Positions 1 to 8,791 of a DNA stretch of 37,572 nucleotides are shown here, piece after piece. Numbering within the stretch: the stretch's first letter is position 1; every line of letters begins with the position of its first letter. The translations under genes and the position numbers were made by a program. This DNA comes from Sediminibacterium ginsengisoli (GTDB lineage Bacteria; Bacteroidota; Bacteroidia; Chitinophagales; Chitinophagaceae), in contig CALPLN020000002.1 of assembly GCA_943324415.2 (NCBI GenBank), positions 1 to 37,572 on the forward strand, given 5' to 3'. Below the pieces are notes generated by a model. The model saw only the letters and a list, made by a program, of their open reading frames with translations. It did not search any database and was not told where the DNA came from.

Positions 1-2
1 CT

Positions 3-1301
3 CAACAAACTATCGTAATTCAACAGGATAGGATAAAGGCAATTGGACAGATCAATGCTATTCAAAAAAAGTTTAGCGCTAAATTAATCATAGACGGCAC
101 TGGGAAATTTATCATGCCTTCTTTATGGGACATGCATGTACACTTTGGAGGTGATACATTGATCGCGGAAAATAAATTACTGCTTCCCTTATATACGGCA
201 ATGGGTATTAGCCATGTTCGAGATTGTGCTGGTGATATAAGTGATTCAGTAATTGCTTGGAAAAAAGCTATCCAAGAAAACAAATTACAAGGTCCAAATA
301 TTTTCACCTCTGGTCCAAAATTAGAAGGCATTCATTCTATTTGGCCTGGCGACTTAGAGATAGGCGACGAAGCTGGTTTGAGCAAAGCACTAGATTCGCT
401 TCAGAAATTACAAGTAGATTTTGTAAAGATTACAGACAATACGCTGGAACCAAACTTATTTTTGAAAAGCATCCAGGCTGCAAGAAAAAGAGGATGGCAG
501 GTTACTGGACATATCCCGGCAACGATGACTGTTGCCACTTATGCCAATGCTGGCTTATCCGCTATAGAGCATATTGGTTATTTGCAAAGAGCTGCGTCGG
601 ATAAAGAAGATAGTATCACACAGTTAAGGGCAGCAGGTAAGATTAATAATAAAGAAGCCGCTGTTTTGTATTTAAATACGTTCAATAAAGAAGTGGCTAT
701 ACAAAAGTTCAAAAATTTAGCAGCCAATGGTACTGCTGTTGTTCCTACCATCAATGGAAGTTTTAAAACCACTTATTTAGACCAATTCGATTTTACAAAA
801 GACGACTATTTAAGATACCTTGGACCGGCATTAAAAAGAACCTACGCATGGCGAATCAACAGAGCAGCCAATGACAATGCAGAGGCGATTCAATTTAGGC
901 ATGCTAACTTTGAAGCTGCAGCGAGTTTACTGCCTATCTTATACAAAGCTGGGGTCACAATTTTAGCAGGAACGGATGCAGGTTATTTAAACTCATTTAA
1001 CTATCCCGGACTTGGCATGCACGAAGAGTTGGCAATGATGGTAAAGTATGGCCTGACACCTAGAGAAGCTCTCTTGTGTTCCGTCGTAAATGGGCCTGCT
1101 TTTTTTGGATTGCAAAATGACTATGGTGCAGTAGCGGAACATAAAAAAGCAGATTTGATCATTCTGAACGCCAATCCACTTGTGCAAATTCAAAATACCA
1201 GAACTATTGATGGCTTTATCCGCAACGGCAAATACTTAGATAGGAAAAATTTAGATAATTTGTTGCAGCATGTATTGAAGGAGATAAGTGTATTAAAATA
1301 A
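3..1301 (+). CDS. Amidohydrolase family protein, 5' end outside the window
   Basis: Metal-dependent hydrolase of the imidazolonepropionase-like amidohydrolase group; substrate unknown. The frame is open from base 3, and the residues before the first ATG (114) read like the usual N-terminal beta-sandwich (QQDRIKAIG, then IIDGTGKFIMP), so the true start lies upstream and 114 is internal. Visible metal or active-site motifs, in order: DMHVH (HxH) just after the ATG at 114, VDFVKITDN with the Lys that bridges metals in this family, VTGHIPA and AIEHIGY (one His each), and AGTDAG (the catalytic Asp). The C-terminal part, HKKADLIILNANPL, is the normal return of the sandwich domain. No downstream partner is linked, since a decayed gene and a new promoter follow. 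The family is secure; the reaction cannot be named. Confidence 0.9.
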   Translation, partial: QQTIVIQQDRIKAIGQINAIQKKFSAKLIIDGTGKFIMPSLWDMHVHFGGDTLIAENKLLLPLYTAMGISHVRDCAGDISDSVIAWKKAIQENKLQGPNIFTSGPKLEGIHSIWPGDLEIGDEAGLSKALDSLQKLQVDFVKITDNTLEPNLFLKSIQAARKRGWQVTGHIPATMTVATYANAGLSAIEHIGYLQRAASDKEDSITQLRAAGKINNKEAAVLYLNTFNKEVAIQKFKNLAANGTAVVPTINGSFKTTYLDQFDFTKDDYLRYLGPALKRTYAWRINRAANDNAEAIQFRHANFEAAASLLPILYKAGVTILAGTDAGYLNSFNYPGLGMHEELAMMVKYGLTPREALLCSVVNGPAFFGLQNDYGAVAEHKKADLIILNANPLVQIQNTRTIDGFIRNGKYLDRKNLDNLLQHVLKEISVLK

Positions 1302-1322
1302 TACCCACTAATAGTATACGGT

Positions 1323-1469
1323 TTAATTCAAATGCTGGTACTCCTTTGGGGTAGATCCAACTTGTTGTTTAAAGCATCTTGTAAAATGTTGAGGGTATTT
1401 AAAGCCTAATTCCCCTGCAATTTGGTTGACTGACTTATCTGTCTTATTTGCCCTATATCCTTCATGTTT
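1323..1469 (-). pseudogene. C-terminal remnant of an AraC-family regulator
   Basis: Reading the minus strand from 1469 down to the stop codon at 1323-1325 gives a short open stretch that contains the second helix-turn-helix of an AraC/XylS protein: SVNQIAGELGFKYPQHFTRC followed by FKQQVGSTPKEYQHLN. The family pattern (IA-x-x-LGF-x-x-x-x-x-F-x-R-x-FK-x-x-x-G-x-x-P-x-x-Y) is kept almost fully. A TGA stop at 1470-1472 closes the frame upstream, and no first helix-turn-helix or sensor domain is present, so this is a broken gene. The body was probably lost by deletion next to the TerC promoter. Confidence 0.8.
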
Positions 1470-1502
1470 TCAGGGTGAAAGAGGGTGTGAAGCATTAATA
1501 CC

Positions 1503-1510
1503 TATATTTG
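1503..1510 (+). promoter_or_regulatory. Bacteroidota-type -7 element for the TerC gene
   Basis: TATATTTG matches the Bacteroidota -7 consensus TAnnTTTG exactly and lies 19 bp before the ATG at 1530, leaving an expected leader of about 15 nt. No clear TTTG-like -33 element is seen at the usual distance. Confidence 0.5.
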
Positions 1511-1529
1511 CATTTGTAAAAACGCATAT

Positions 1530-2219
1530 ATGTTAGACGCAATTATCCCATTGATCTCCTTAATACTTCTAGAAGTCATTTTAGGTATTGACAATGTAAT
1601 TTTCATCTCCATTTTATCGGATAAGTTGCCTGATAGCCAAAGAAACAAATTAAGGTATTGGGGGCTTGGTTTAGCCATGGTGATGCGTCTAATTTTATTG
1701 ACGTTAATTTCTTGGATTCTAAAATTGGATCAACCTTTATTTACGTTTTTAGATATAAGTTTCTCAGGTAAGGGGATCATTTTGATCGCCGGTGGTTTAT
1801 TTTTAATCTATAAGAGTACTGTTGAGATTTATCATAAAACAGAATTGGCCAATCAGAGTGAAGTGCCAGTTGTTCCAAAGGCGAGTAGCTTCAAAAGATT
1901 ATTGATGGAGATTATACTTTTAGATTTAGTATTTTCTATTGATTCGATCATTACTGCGATTGGCATGGCACAAGAATTATGGGTCATGTATACATCGGTT
2001 ATCGTGGCTGTTGTAATTATGATTTTTGCTTCGCAGCCAATTAGTTATTTTATCAAAAAGCATCCTTCCTTCAAAATATTGGCTTTAAGCTTTTTAATGA
2101 TGATTGGTATTTCTTTAATTGCAGAAGGCTTTCATTTGGCGATACCTAAAGGCTATATTTATTTTTCAATGGCTTTTGCTTTTGTAGTTGATATCATACA
2201 AATGAAGACGGTAAAATAG
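1530..2219 (+). CDS. TerC family integral membrane protein
   Basis: A 229-residue polytopic membrane protein of the TerC family (YjbE/YkoY group). These proteins are linked to metal handling, including manganese export during membrane-protein metalation, and to tellurite resistance. Two halves each carry the family's acidic membrane motif: LGIDNVIFI near residues 18-26 and FSIDSIITAIG in the second half. About seven hydrophobic segments can be seen, with a charged loop (KTELANQSE) between the halves. The ATG follows a good TAnnTTTG element. The next gene starts 4 nt after the stop, so the TerC, radical SAM and YjbR genes probably form one transcript. The family is confident; the ion is not shown by the sequence. 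Confidence 0.92.
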   Translation: MLDAIIPLISLILLEVILGIDNVIFISILSDKLPDSQRNKLRYWGLGLAMVMRLILLTLISWILKLDQPLFTFLDISFSGKGIILIAGGLFLIYKSTVEIYHKTELANQSEVPVVPKASSFKRLLMEIILLDLVFSIDSIITAIGMAQELWVMYTSVIVAVVIMIFASQPISYFIKKHPSFKILALSFLMMIGISLIAEGFHLAIPKGYIYFSMAFAFVVDIIQMKTVK

Positions 2220-2223
2220 TCCT

Positions 2224-4416
2224 ATGCAATCACCCGTATTTTTAATTACGCCACCATTTACGCAGCTAAATACGCCTTATCCTGCAACGGCATATATCAA
2301 AGGATTTTTGAATACTAAAGGTATTTCAAGTGTCCAGGCAGATCTGGGGATTGAGGTGACATTGGCTGTTTTTAATAAGGAAGGATTATCGAAGTTATTT
2401 GAGGCTATCGTTGAAAAGGAATACGAGCTTAGTCCCGATTGTCAACGTATACTTGCTCTGAAAAACAACTATATCAACACGATTGATCAAGTGATTTTAT
2501 TTCTACAGGGTAAGTTGGATACCATTGCGCATTTAATTTGTACGCGTTCATTCTTACCAGAAGCAAGTGCTTTTGATCAATTAGATGATTTAGCATGGGC
2601 ATTCGGTGCGATGGGCAAGCAGGATAAAGCAAAGCATATCGCTACAATGTACTTAGAGGATCTTGGCAACTTGATTAAAGCAACAATTGATCCTTATTTT
2701 GGTTTTAGTCGTTATGCAGAAAGTCTCGGAAGATCTGCTAATTCATTTGACGAATTGTATGAAGCACTCAATGCGCCTGCAACTTATTTAGACACTATTT
2801 TATTAAGTCTATTTGAACAACATATTCAAAAAGTACAACCTAAACTAGTTTGTATCTCAGTGCCATTCCCTGGAAATCTGTATACTTCTTTGAGGTGTGG
2901 ACAATGGATTAAGCAGCATCACCCTGAAATCAAAGTGGCAATGGGTGGTGGCTTTGCCAATACCGAACTTCGTTCCTTGTCTGATCCAAGGGTGTTTGAG
3001 TTTTATGATTTTATTACATTGGATGATGGGGAAACGCCGATTGAATTATTAATTGATCATATTGACGGTAAAAAAGAAGTACATGATTTAAAACGCTGTT
3101 TTGTATTATTGAACGGAGTGGTGACGTATATGAATGAATCCATTTATCCAGACTATAAGCAACACCAGCTGGGGACGCCTGATTATGAGGGTTTATTGTT
3201 GGACCAATATATCTCTGTGATTGAGTTAGTCAATCCAATGCATAGTTTGTGGAGTGACGGAAGATGGAATAAACTAACGATGGCCCATGGGTGTTATTGG
3301 GGTAAATGTACGTTTTGTGATATCTCTTTGGACTATATTAAAACCTATGAACCTGCAACAGCTAGTTTATTGGCAGACAGGATGGAGACCATGATTGCCC
3401 AGACTGGTCAAAATGGCTTTCATTTTGTAGACGAAGCAGCACCACCCGCATTGATGAAGGCTTTAGCAATTGAAATCATTCGTCGTAAGTTAGTGGTAAG
3501 TTGGTGGGCCAATGTACGCTTTGAAAAAAGCTTTACACAGGACCTTTGTCTTTTATTGAAAGCTTCTGGATGTATTGCGGTGAGTGGAGGGTTAGAGGTT
3601 GCATCAGACAGGTTATTGGATCTAATTCAGAAAGGAATCACAGTAGCACAAGTTGCTAGAGTAAGCAAGCATTTTAATGATGCAGGAATCATGGTACATG
3701 CTTACTTGATGTATGGCTTTCCTACACAGACAGTGCAAGAAACGGTTGATTCTTTAGAAATGGTACGTCAGTTATTTGAAACAGGTGTATTAAAATCTGC
3801 CTTCTGGCATTTGTTTACGATGACTGCGCATAGTCCAGTTGGGTTGGCACCTGAAAAATATAAAGTCAAAAAAGTAACAGATGCAATTGGCAGTTTTGCC
3901 AATAATGATATCGTCCATACAGATCCCACAGGTGCGAATCATGAGATATTTGGCTTTGGCTTAAAAAAGGCATTGCTTAATTATATGCATGGTGTTTGTT
4001 TTGAATTCCCATTACAAAAATGGTTTGAATTTAAAATACCAAAAACCACGATTGAGCCAAATTATATCCAAACACAAATTGATGCGGTAGAGATAGGTAC
4101 TACAAATTATAAAGCAATATGGATAGGATTAAAACCGAATGCAACCATTGTTCAAAAGGCAAAGAAAGGCAATAAGTGGGAAGAGCTGAATTTACGTTTT
4201 GAGACCAATAAAAACACTGTTTCAATCAATGTGTCGCCAGAAAACGGTGCATGGTTAATGCAGCTATTGTCAAAAATACATATAGATACCTCTGTAGGTA
4301 TGCCTTTGGCAGAGATCAAGGCGGATTATGCAGCTGCAGGTTTGGAAGGCTTTGATTTGTTTTGGGATAATAAGCCCATCAATACCTTGCATAAAGCAGG
4401 GCTATTAAGAATTTAA
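2224..4416 (+). CDS. B12-binding domain radical SAM protein
   Basis: A 730-residue enzyme with an N-terminal cobalamin-binding-like Rossmann domain (KLVCISVPFPGNLYTSLRCG then KVAMGGGFANTE, about residues 205-250) and a central radical SAM domain. The iron-sulfur cluster motif GCYWGKCTFCD places Cys357, Cys362 and Cys365 in a C-x4-C-x2-C pattern, one residue longer than the textbook C-x3-C-x2-C. The later segments SGGLEVASDRLLDLIQKGI and YLMYGFPTQTVQETVDSLEM are typical of the barrel in this group. The N-terminal residues (FLITPPFTQLNTPYPATAYI) also match the family. The substrate is unknown. It starts 4 nt after terC and ends 10 nt before the YjbR-like gene. The same window encodes a B12-dependent ribonucleotide reductase, so cobalamin is evidently available to the cell. 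Confidence 0.9.
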   Translation: MQSPVFLITPPFTQLNTPYPATAYIKGFLNTKGISSVQADLGIEVTLAVFNKEGLSKLFEAIVEKEYELSPDCQRILALKNNYINTIDQVILFLQGKLDTIAHLICTRSFLPEASAFDQLDDLAWAFGAMGKQDKAKHIATMYLEDLGNLIKATIDPYFGFSRYAESLGRSANSFDELYEALNAPATYLDTILLSLFEQHIQKVQPKLVCISVPFPGNLYTSLRCGQWIKQHHPEIKVAMGGGFANTELRSLSDPRVFEFYDFITLDDGETPIELLIDHIDGKKEVHDLKRCFVLLNGVVTYMNESIYPDYKQHQLGTPDYEGLLLDQYISVIELVNPMHSLWSDGRWNKLTMAHGCYWGKCTFCDISLDYIKTYEPATASLLADRMETMIAQTGQNGFHFVDEAAPPALMKALAIEIIRRKLVVSWWANVRFEKSFTQDLCLLLKASGCIAVSGGLEVASDRLLDLIQKGITVAQVARVSKHFNDAGIMVHAYLMYGFPTQTVQETVDSLEMVRQLFETGVLKSAFWHLFTMTAHSPVGLAPEKYKVKKVTDAIGSFANNDIVHTDPTGANHEIFGFGLKKALLNYMHGVCFEFPLQKWFEFKIPKTTIEPNYIQTQIDAVEIGTTNYKAIWIGLKPNATIVQKAKKGNKWEELNLRFETNKNTVSINVSPENGAWLMQLLSKIHIDTSVGMPLAEIKADYAAAGLEGFDLFWDNKPINTLHKAGLLRI

Positions 4417-4426
4417 ATCCATTAAG

Positions 4427-4747
4427 ATGCATGTTGAATGGGTAAGAGATTTTTGTTTGACTTTTAAAGATGTGGAAGAATGTCAGCCATTCGGTCCAGA
4501 GCATCTCGTATATAAGATTAAGGGTAAAATGTTCTTACTTCTTTCTTTGGATGAAATCCCGCCAAGGGTCAATGTAAAAACAGATCCAGAAAGATCAATT
4601 GAATTAAGAGAATCTTATCCTGACAATATATTACCGGGTTATCATATGAATAAGAAGCATTGGAACACACTTGTTTTAAATGCTAGACTTAGTCCATCTT
4701 TAGTGCAAGAATTGATTCGTGATTCTTATGCATTAGTTAGTAAATAA
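4427..4747 (+). CDS. MmcQ/YjbR family protein (CyaY-like fold)
   Basis: A small protein of 106 residues that matches the MmcQ/YjbR family along its whole length: VEECQPFGPEHLVYKIKGKM, a strand with FLLLSLDE, then VNVKTDPERSIELRESYP and GYHMNKKHWNTLVL. The family has a double-wing CyaY-like fold and is often called DNA-binding, but its function is not settled. The gene begins 10 nt after the radical SAM gene and is the last of the tight series. It is followed by 118 bp of AT-rich sequence before the next gene. Confidence 0.9.
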   Translation: MHVEWVRDFCLTFKDVEECQPFGPEHLVYKIKGKMFLLLSLDEIPPRVNVKTDPERSIELRESYPDNILPGYHMNKKHWNTLVLNARLSPSLVQELIRDSYALVSK

Positions 4748-4865
4748 ACTTAAATACTTATTCTTAAAATTTTGCCAATTATCATTTGCATAAGCCACTT
4801 TAACATATATTTTAATTGTATGTAACTTTTTCCCGATATTTTCGTTCAACTTTAAAATAAATTGA

Positions 4866-7634
4866 ATGAATTTTCTCTCTCCTAGCTGGCTTAAGCTAGT
4901 TTTACTCAACGGGCTTGTTTTGCTTAGTTTATCTGTTTCTGCTCAATTAAATAGTATAAAAGGTGAAATTAAAGATACGGTTGATAAGAAAAGTCTCTAT
5001 AACGCCTCCGTGGTTTTGCTACATGCCAAAGATTCTGTTCTTTATAAAACAATACGAACTCAATTAAATGGACAATTTTCATTCAACGCAATTCAAAAAG
5101 GCGCATATGTTTTAATGATTTCATATCCTCAATATGCTGATTATTTAGAAAAAATTGAACTAAAAGAAAGTGATATTAATTTAGGCATCATTCCATTAAA
5201 TACAAAAGTCCACTTATTAAAGGAGGTCATCATAAAAAATACAGTTTCTGCAATTCGAGTTAAAGGCGATACTACAGAATATAAAGCCGATAGCTTTAGA
5301 GTTACACCCAATGCGGATGTGCAGGAATTAATAAAAAAAATGCCTGGATTTCAAGTCAACTCCAAAGGAGAGATTACAACCCAGGGTGAAAAAGTAAATA
5401 AAGTATTGGTTGATGGAGAAGAATTCTTTAGCGATGATCCTGCAGTAGTGACAAAAAATTTAAGAGCGGATGCGGTGGACAAAGTACAAGTTTTTGATAA
5501 AAAATCTGACCAAGCGGCTTTTACAGGAATTGATGATGGGCAAACCAGTAAGACGATCAATTTGCAATTAAAAGAAGATAAAAAAAATGGCCATTATGGT
5601 AAGTTCGAACTTGGCTCAAATTTAGATACCTATAAGAATGGGAAAGCTTTAATTAATGCGTTTAAAGGAAAGAAGAAGTTTGCCGGCTATCTCACCACTG
5701 ATAACACAAAGTTTGAAGCGTTAAGTTGGGATGAACAAAGAAATTACTCAGACGGGGGCAATACGGTGACCACATTAGGGGATGACGGAAGTATGAGTAT
5801 TTATTTTTCTAGTGGTGGTGATGATTATGACGAACAAATAGGTTTGCCTAATCAACAAAGCGGAGGAGTAGTACTTGCTAATAAATGGGGTAATACTTCC
5901 ACCAACAATACTGGTCAATATCAAAGATTGCAATCTAATGCGAAAGGAACTAGTTACACGCAAACAATTCTTTCTAACGCAATTTTAAATAACAACACTA
6001 CGAATGACCAAGTGCTTGATAAAAGAAAGTATCGTTTCAATACTATTAATGAGTGGGGTACAGATAGTACAGGTTTGTTTAAAATTACTTTAAAAGCGGC
6101 TAATACTTTAAAAGAGGCTAGTGCGCAATATTTTGGTATTACAACGAATGAATCCGGTAGTCGTATCAATCAGACAGAAAGACAGACAAGTTTAGCAGAG
6201 AACGATAAACTTTTAGTTTCAAATTTAAGTTATAGAAAGAAGTTTGCTAAAAAAGGTAGAACAATTTCGGTGCTTTCTGATTTGAATTTTAATGATAAAG
6301 CACAAGATGCAACTTTGATCTCTGAAAACAGTTTCTATGACGCAGCTAATTTACTCAGCTCTGTAGACAGGGTAGATCAAGTTAAAGCCAATCAACAAAC
6401 AACTTCATCTATCGCTTCAAATATAGTGTACACAGAACCATTGAGTGAAAAATCGTTTTTAATTTTTAAATATGGGCTTACAATAGCTAAAAATGATGCA
6501 GAAAGAGTGACTTCAAATAATAATGGTGCAATTGTAGACTCATTGAGTAATCACTTTGTGTTTAATACAGTTAATAACAGTGGGTCACTCAGTTATCGTT
6601 ATGTTGCTAAGAAAGTAAATTTTATCATTGGATCGGGAATGGGGACAGCAAACTATCAGTTAAACGATTTGGAATTGGGTACAAACAGAGCAATCAATTT
6701 TACAAATTTTATTCCAAGCGCTTCTTTAAATTTTAATCCTAAACAACAAAGAAGAATTAGGTTTAATTACAATGGCAATACTATTAACCCTACACTCCAA
6801 CAGATACAGCCAATTATTGACAATTCGGATCCTTTAAATATAGGGGTGGGTAATGCTAATTTGCAACAAGGATTTTCAAATAAGTTCTCGTTTAATGCAA
6901 ATGATTATAAAGTACTAAAAAGTCGATCTATTAGTTTGAATGCAAATTATACTGCTACAAACAATGCTATTACCAATAGCAGTCAAGTGGATACCAATGG
7001 GCGTACAATACGTAAATACGTTAATGTAGACGGAAGTTTTAATTACAATTTCAGTGTAGGTTATGGATTGGATGTCTATAAAGGGGTAAATCTTCGTGTG
7101 CAAATGGGTAAAAATTTCAATCGTTATATCAACTTCGTGAATGATGTCAAAAATACCAATGACAATAATGGAATAGACTATACTTTAAGTTTGAATTACT
7201 GGAGCGATACTTGGTTTAATTTCTATTGGCAATTAATGGCAACCAATAATCAGTCAACATCTAGCATTAGAGCTAATATCACTACAAACTATTGGTCATA
7301 TTCAAGTTACGGTAATTTTAATTTCAACTTTAAAAAAGCTAAAACCTATATTTCAATTGAGAATGACATCAATATCTATCAAAAATCGGCTGCTTTCCCC
7401 GATCAAAGAAATATCTATTTAGTGAGCCCGTCAATTCGTAAAGTAATTGGGAAAAAAGATCAGTTTGAGTTAAAATTATTTGCATTTGATATTTTCAATC
7501 AAAATAATTATGTAAGAAGAAATATATCAAGCAATTTTATTTCAGAGACCACTAATAATGGTATTAGACGTTATTTCTTACTTGGATTTGTGTATAATTT
7601 TTCTAAAAATAGTAAGCCTCCAAGTTTTGATTAA
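4866..7634 (+). CDS. Outer-membrane beta-barrel protein with N-terminal carboxypeptidase-regulatory-like domain
   Basis: A 922-residue outer-membrane protein. A signal peptide ends near residue 26 (LVLLSLSVSAQ). Residues about 28-110 form the carboxypeptidase-regulatory-like beta-sandwich common in Bacteroidota receptors. A plug-like region (about 130-235) contains NADVQELIKKMPGFQV and VNKVLVDGEEFFSDDPAVVT, typical of the CarboxypepD_reg plus OMP_b-brl_3 family. The rest is a long run of alternating aromatic and polar strands ending in FLLGFVYNFSKNSKPPSFD. It resembles TonB-dependent receptors, but no SusD partner is next to it. Instead a GLPGLI-family gene follows 33 bp downstream, a pairing I know from other Bacteroidota. 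The cargo is unknown. Confidence 0.9.
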   Translation: MNFLSPSWLKLVLLNGLVLLSLSVSAQLNSIKGEIKDTVDKKSLYNASVVLLHAKDSVLYKTIRTQLNGQFSFNAIQKGAYVLMISYPQYADYLEKIELKESDINLGIIPLNTKVHLLKEVIIKNTVSAIRVKGDTTEYKADSFRVTPNADVQELIKKMPGFQVNSKGEITTQGEKVNKVLVDGEEFFSDDPAVVTKNLRADAVDKVQVFDKKSDQAAFTGIDDGQTSKTINLQLKEDKKNGHYGKFELGSNLDTYKNGKALINAFKGKKKFAGYLTTDNTKFEALSWDEQRNYSDGGNTVTTLGDDGSMSIYFSSGGDDYDEQIGLPNQQSGGVVLANKWGNTSTNNTGQYQRLQSNAKGTSYTQTILSNAILNNNTTNDQVLDKRKYRFNTINEWGTDSTGLFKITLKAANTLKEASAQYFGITTNESGSRINQTERQTSLAENDKLLVSNLSYRKKFAKKGRTISVLSDLNFNDKAQDATLISENSFYDAANLLSSVDRVDQVKANQQTTSSIASNIVYTEPLSEKSFLIFKYGLTIAKNDAERVTSNNNGAIVDSLSNHFVFNTVNNSGSLSYRYVAKKVNFIIGSGMGTANYQLNDLELGTNRAINFTNFIPSASLNFNPKQQRRIRFNYNGNTINPTLQQIQPIIDNSDPLNIGVGNANLQQGFSNKFSFNANDYKVLKSRSISLNANYTATNNAITNSSQVDTNGRTIRKYVNVDGSFNYNFSVGYGLDVYKGVNLRVQMGKNFNRYINFVNDVKNTNDNNGIDYTLSLNYWSDTWFNFYWQLMATNNQSTSSIRANITTNYWSYSSYGNFNFNFKKAKTYISIENDINIYQKSAAFPDQRNIYLVSPSIRKVIGKKDQFELKLFAFDIFNQNNYVRRNISSNFISETTNNGIRRYFLLGFVYNFSKNSKPPSFD

Positions 7635-7667
7635 ACATTTTCAATTATTTCATTATAATATTATCAT

Positions 7668-8417
7668 ATGTTCCGTTTTATTTTAATTTCCTTTTTATTC
7701 ATTACTCAGTCAGTAAAAGCACAACAATTTATTAATGCCGGCAAATTGACTTTTGAACGAAAAGTGGCACAAATCACATTGATGGAAAATCTATACGAAA
7801 ATGGCGGGGATGATAATTTTTGGCTAGTAGAAATGAAAAAAGTGTACCCTAGAATAGTAACAGATAGCTATACTTTAGAATTCAATAATAATACTACTTT
7901 ATTTAAAGTGGAGAAAGAAAATTCAGATACCAAGTACATGTTAACTGGATTAAAGCCTTCAGATCAGAATTACGTATATCAAGATTTCAATCAGAATATG
8001 ACAACTATGAGTAAAGGGTTATTTGAAAATGAATACTTAGTAAAAGATAGTTTACGACAATTTCAATGGAAAATTACAGGCGAGGTGAGAGATATTGCTG
8101 GTTTTGAATGTAAAAAAGCCTTAACTAAAATCAATGACTCCGTAGTGGTTGTAGCTTTCTATACGGATCAAATAATGGTAAAAGGTGGTCCAGAAAATTT
8201 CAATGGACTTCCAGGTATGATATTAGGCTTGGCTGTCCCAAGATTATCTCTTACTTTATTTGCTACAAAGCTTGAATTAACAAGCACTCCCTTGAATGTC
8301 AAATTGCCTTCAAAACCCAAATTTGTAAAACACAGCCAAATCCTTCAAGATGTAGAAAAAGGCCTAAAGACTTGGGGTAAAGAAGCTAAGGCAATAGCTT
8401 GGATATCTAATTTATAA
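7668..8417 (+). CDS. GLPGLI family periplasmic/exported protein
   Basis: A 249-residue exported protein with a short signal peptide (ILISFLFITQSVKAQ). The family-defining motif is near residue 180 as NGLPGMILGL, preceded by GFECKKA and AFYTDQI. GLPGLI proteins are Bacteroidota-specific, function unknown, and frequently accompany outer-membrane beta-barrel proteins such as the gene 33 bp upstream, so the two are probably co-transcribed and work together at the cell envelope. The 3' end runs into the three-way-junction palindrome at 8424-8479. Confidence 0.93.
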   Translation: MFRFILISFLFITQSVKAQQFINAGKLTFERKVAQITLMENLYENGGDDNFWLVEMKKVYPRIVTDSYTLEFNNNTTLFKVEKENSDTKYMLTGLKPSDQNYVYQDFNQNMTTMSKGLFENEYLVKDSLRQFQWKITGEVRDIAGFECKKALTKINDSVVVVAFYTDQIMVKGGPENFNGLPGMILGLAVPRLSLTLFATKLELTSTPLNVKLPSKPKFVKHSQILQDVEKGLKTWGKEAKAIAWISNL

Positions 8418-8423
8418 ATCCAA

Positions 8424-8479
8424 CCCCCTTTGGCTCATTGTGTAAAGTGAGCCAGATTTCGTTCTGGACGAAAAGGGGG
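8424..8479. other. Three-way-junction palindrome between convergent genes, candidate bidirectional terminator
   Basis: Three nested or adjacent stems fill the gap between the GLPGLI and dodecin stop codons. The outer stem CCCCCTT (8424-8430) pairs with AAGGGGG (8473-8479). Hairpin 1 is TGGCTCA (8431-8437) with TGAGCCA (8448-8454) around a 10-nt loop. Hairpin 2 is TTCGT (8458-8462) with ACGAA (8468-8472) around a 5-nt loop. Only three unpaired bases (8455-8457) join the hairpins. All stems are perfect and can form on either strand. It lacks T-tracts, so termination is an inference. Confidence 0.65.
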
Positions 8480-8488
8480 CGGATTAAC

Positions 8489-8701
8489 TTATTTTTTGGT
8501 TAAATCAATTGCGAAACTCAATTTTAACGTCACTCGGTATTCGGTGATTTTATTATTTGTAACAATTGCTGTTTGATCTTGAACCCATACGGATTTAATG
8601 TCTTTCAAGGTTTTGCTAGCGTGTGTGACTGCAGTTTGTGCAGCATCTTCCCAACTTTTAGTTGAATTAGACATCACTTCAATTACTTTTACGGTACTCA
8701 T
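8489..8701 (-). CDS. Dodecin family flavin-binding protein
   Basis: A 70-residue protein matching dodecin end to end: VKVIEVMSNSTKSWEDAAQT, ASKTLKDIKSVWVQDQTAIV, then ITEYRVTLKLSFAID. Dodecins form hollow dodecamers that store or buffer flavins (FMN, riboflavin, lumichrome) by stacking them between tryptophans; Trp39 here is in the expected place. It is cytosolic and usually induced under stress. It is transcribed divergently from the helical unknown gene at 8853. The 151-bp shared promoter region carries two CRP/FNR-like sites (8770 and 8792). A matching TAnnTTTG element on the minus strand was not found at the 22-bp spacing, so control of dodecin by those sites is less certain than for the plus-strand neighbour. 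Confidence 0.95.
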   Translation of the reverse strand: MSTVKVIEVMSNSTKSWEDAAQTAVTHASKTLKDIKSVWVQDQTAIVTNNKITEYRVTLKLSFAIDLTKK

Positions 8702-8769
8702 AACATTTATTTAATGTCTAAATTATTAGATAGTAATGTAATTGACAATGACGCCTATCTTACTTTGTA

Positions 8770-8783
8770 TTGATTAATGTCAT
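8770..8783 (+). promoter_or_regulatory. CRP/FNR-like operator, site 1 of the dodecin/8853 divergent region
   Basis: TTGAT-taat-GTCAT, a perfect match to the 14-bp pattern shared by several promoters in this window. Its centre is about 76 bp from both divergent start codons and 22 bp from the centre of site 2. No TAnnTTTG element stands at the 22-bp spacing on either side, so it may be an auxiliary or dodecin-directed site. Confidence 0.55.
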
Positions 8784-8791
8784 TCTTAAAA

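Noticed and set aside
1421..1445. Additional CRP-like site (TTGAC-TGAC-TTATC)
   Set aside because: The second half lacks TCA, and the stretch lies within the AraC remnant coding sequence.
8424..8479. A tRNA-like cloverleaf
   Set aside because: It has three stems over 56 nt, no anticodon or T-loop signatures and no acceptor end, so it is a structured intergenic element and not a tRNA.
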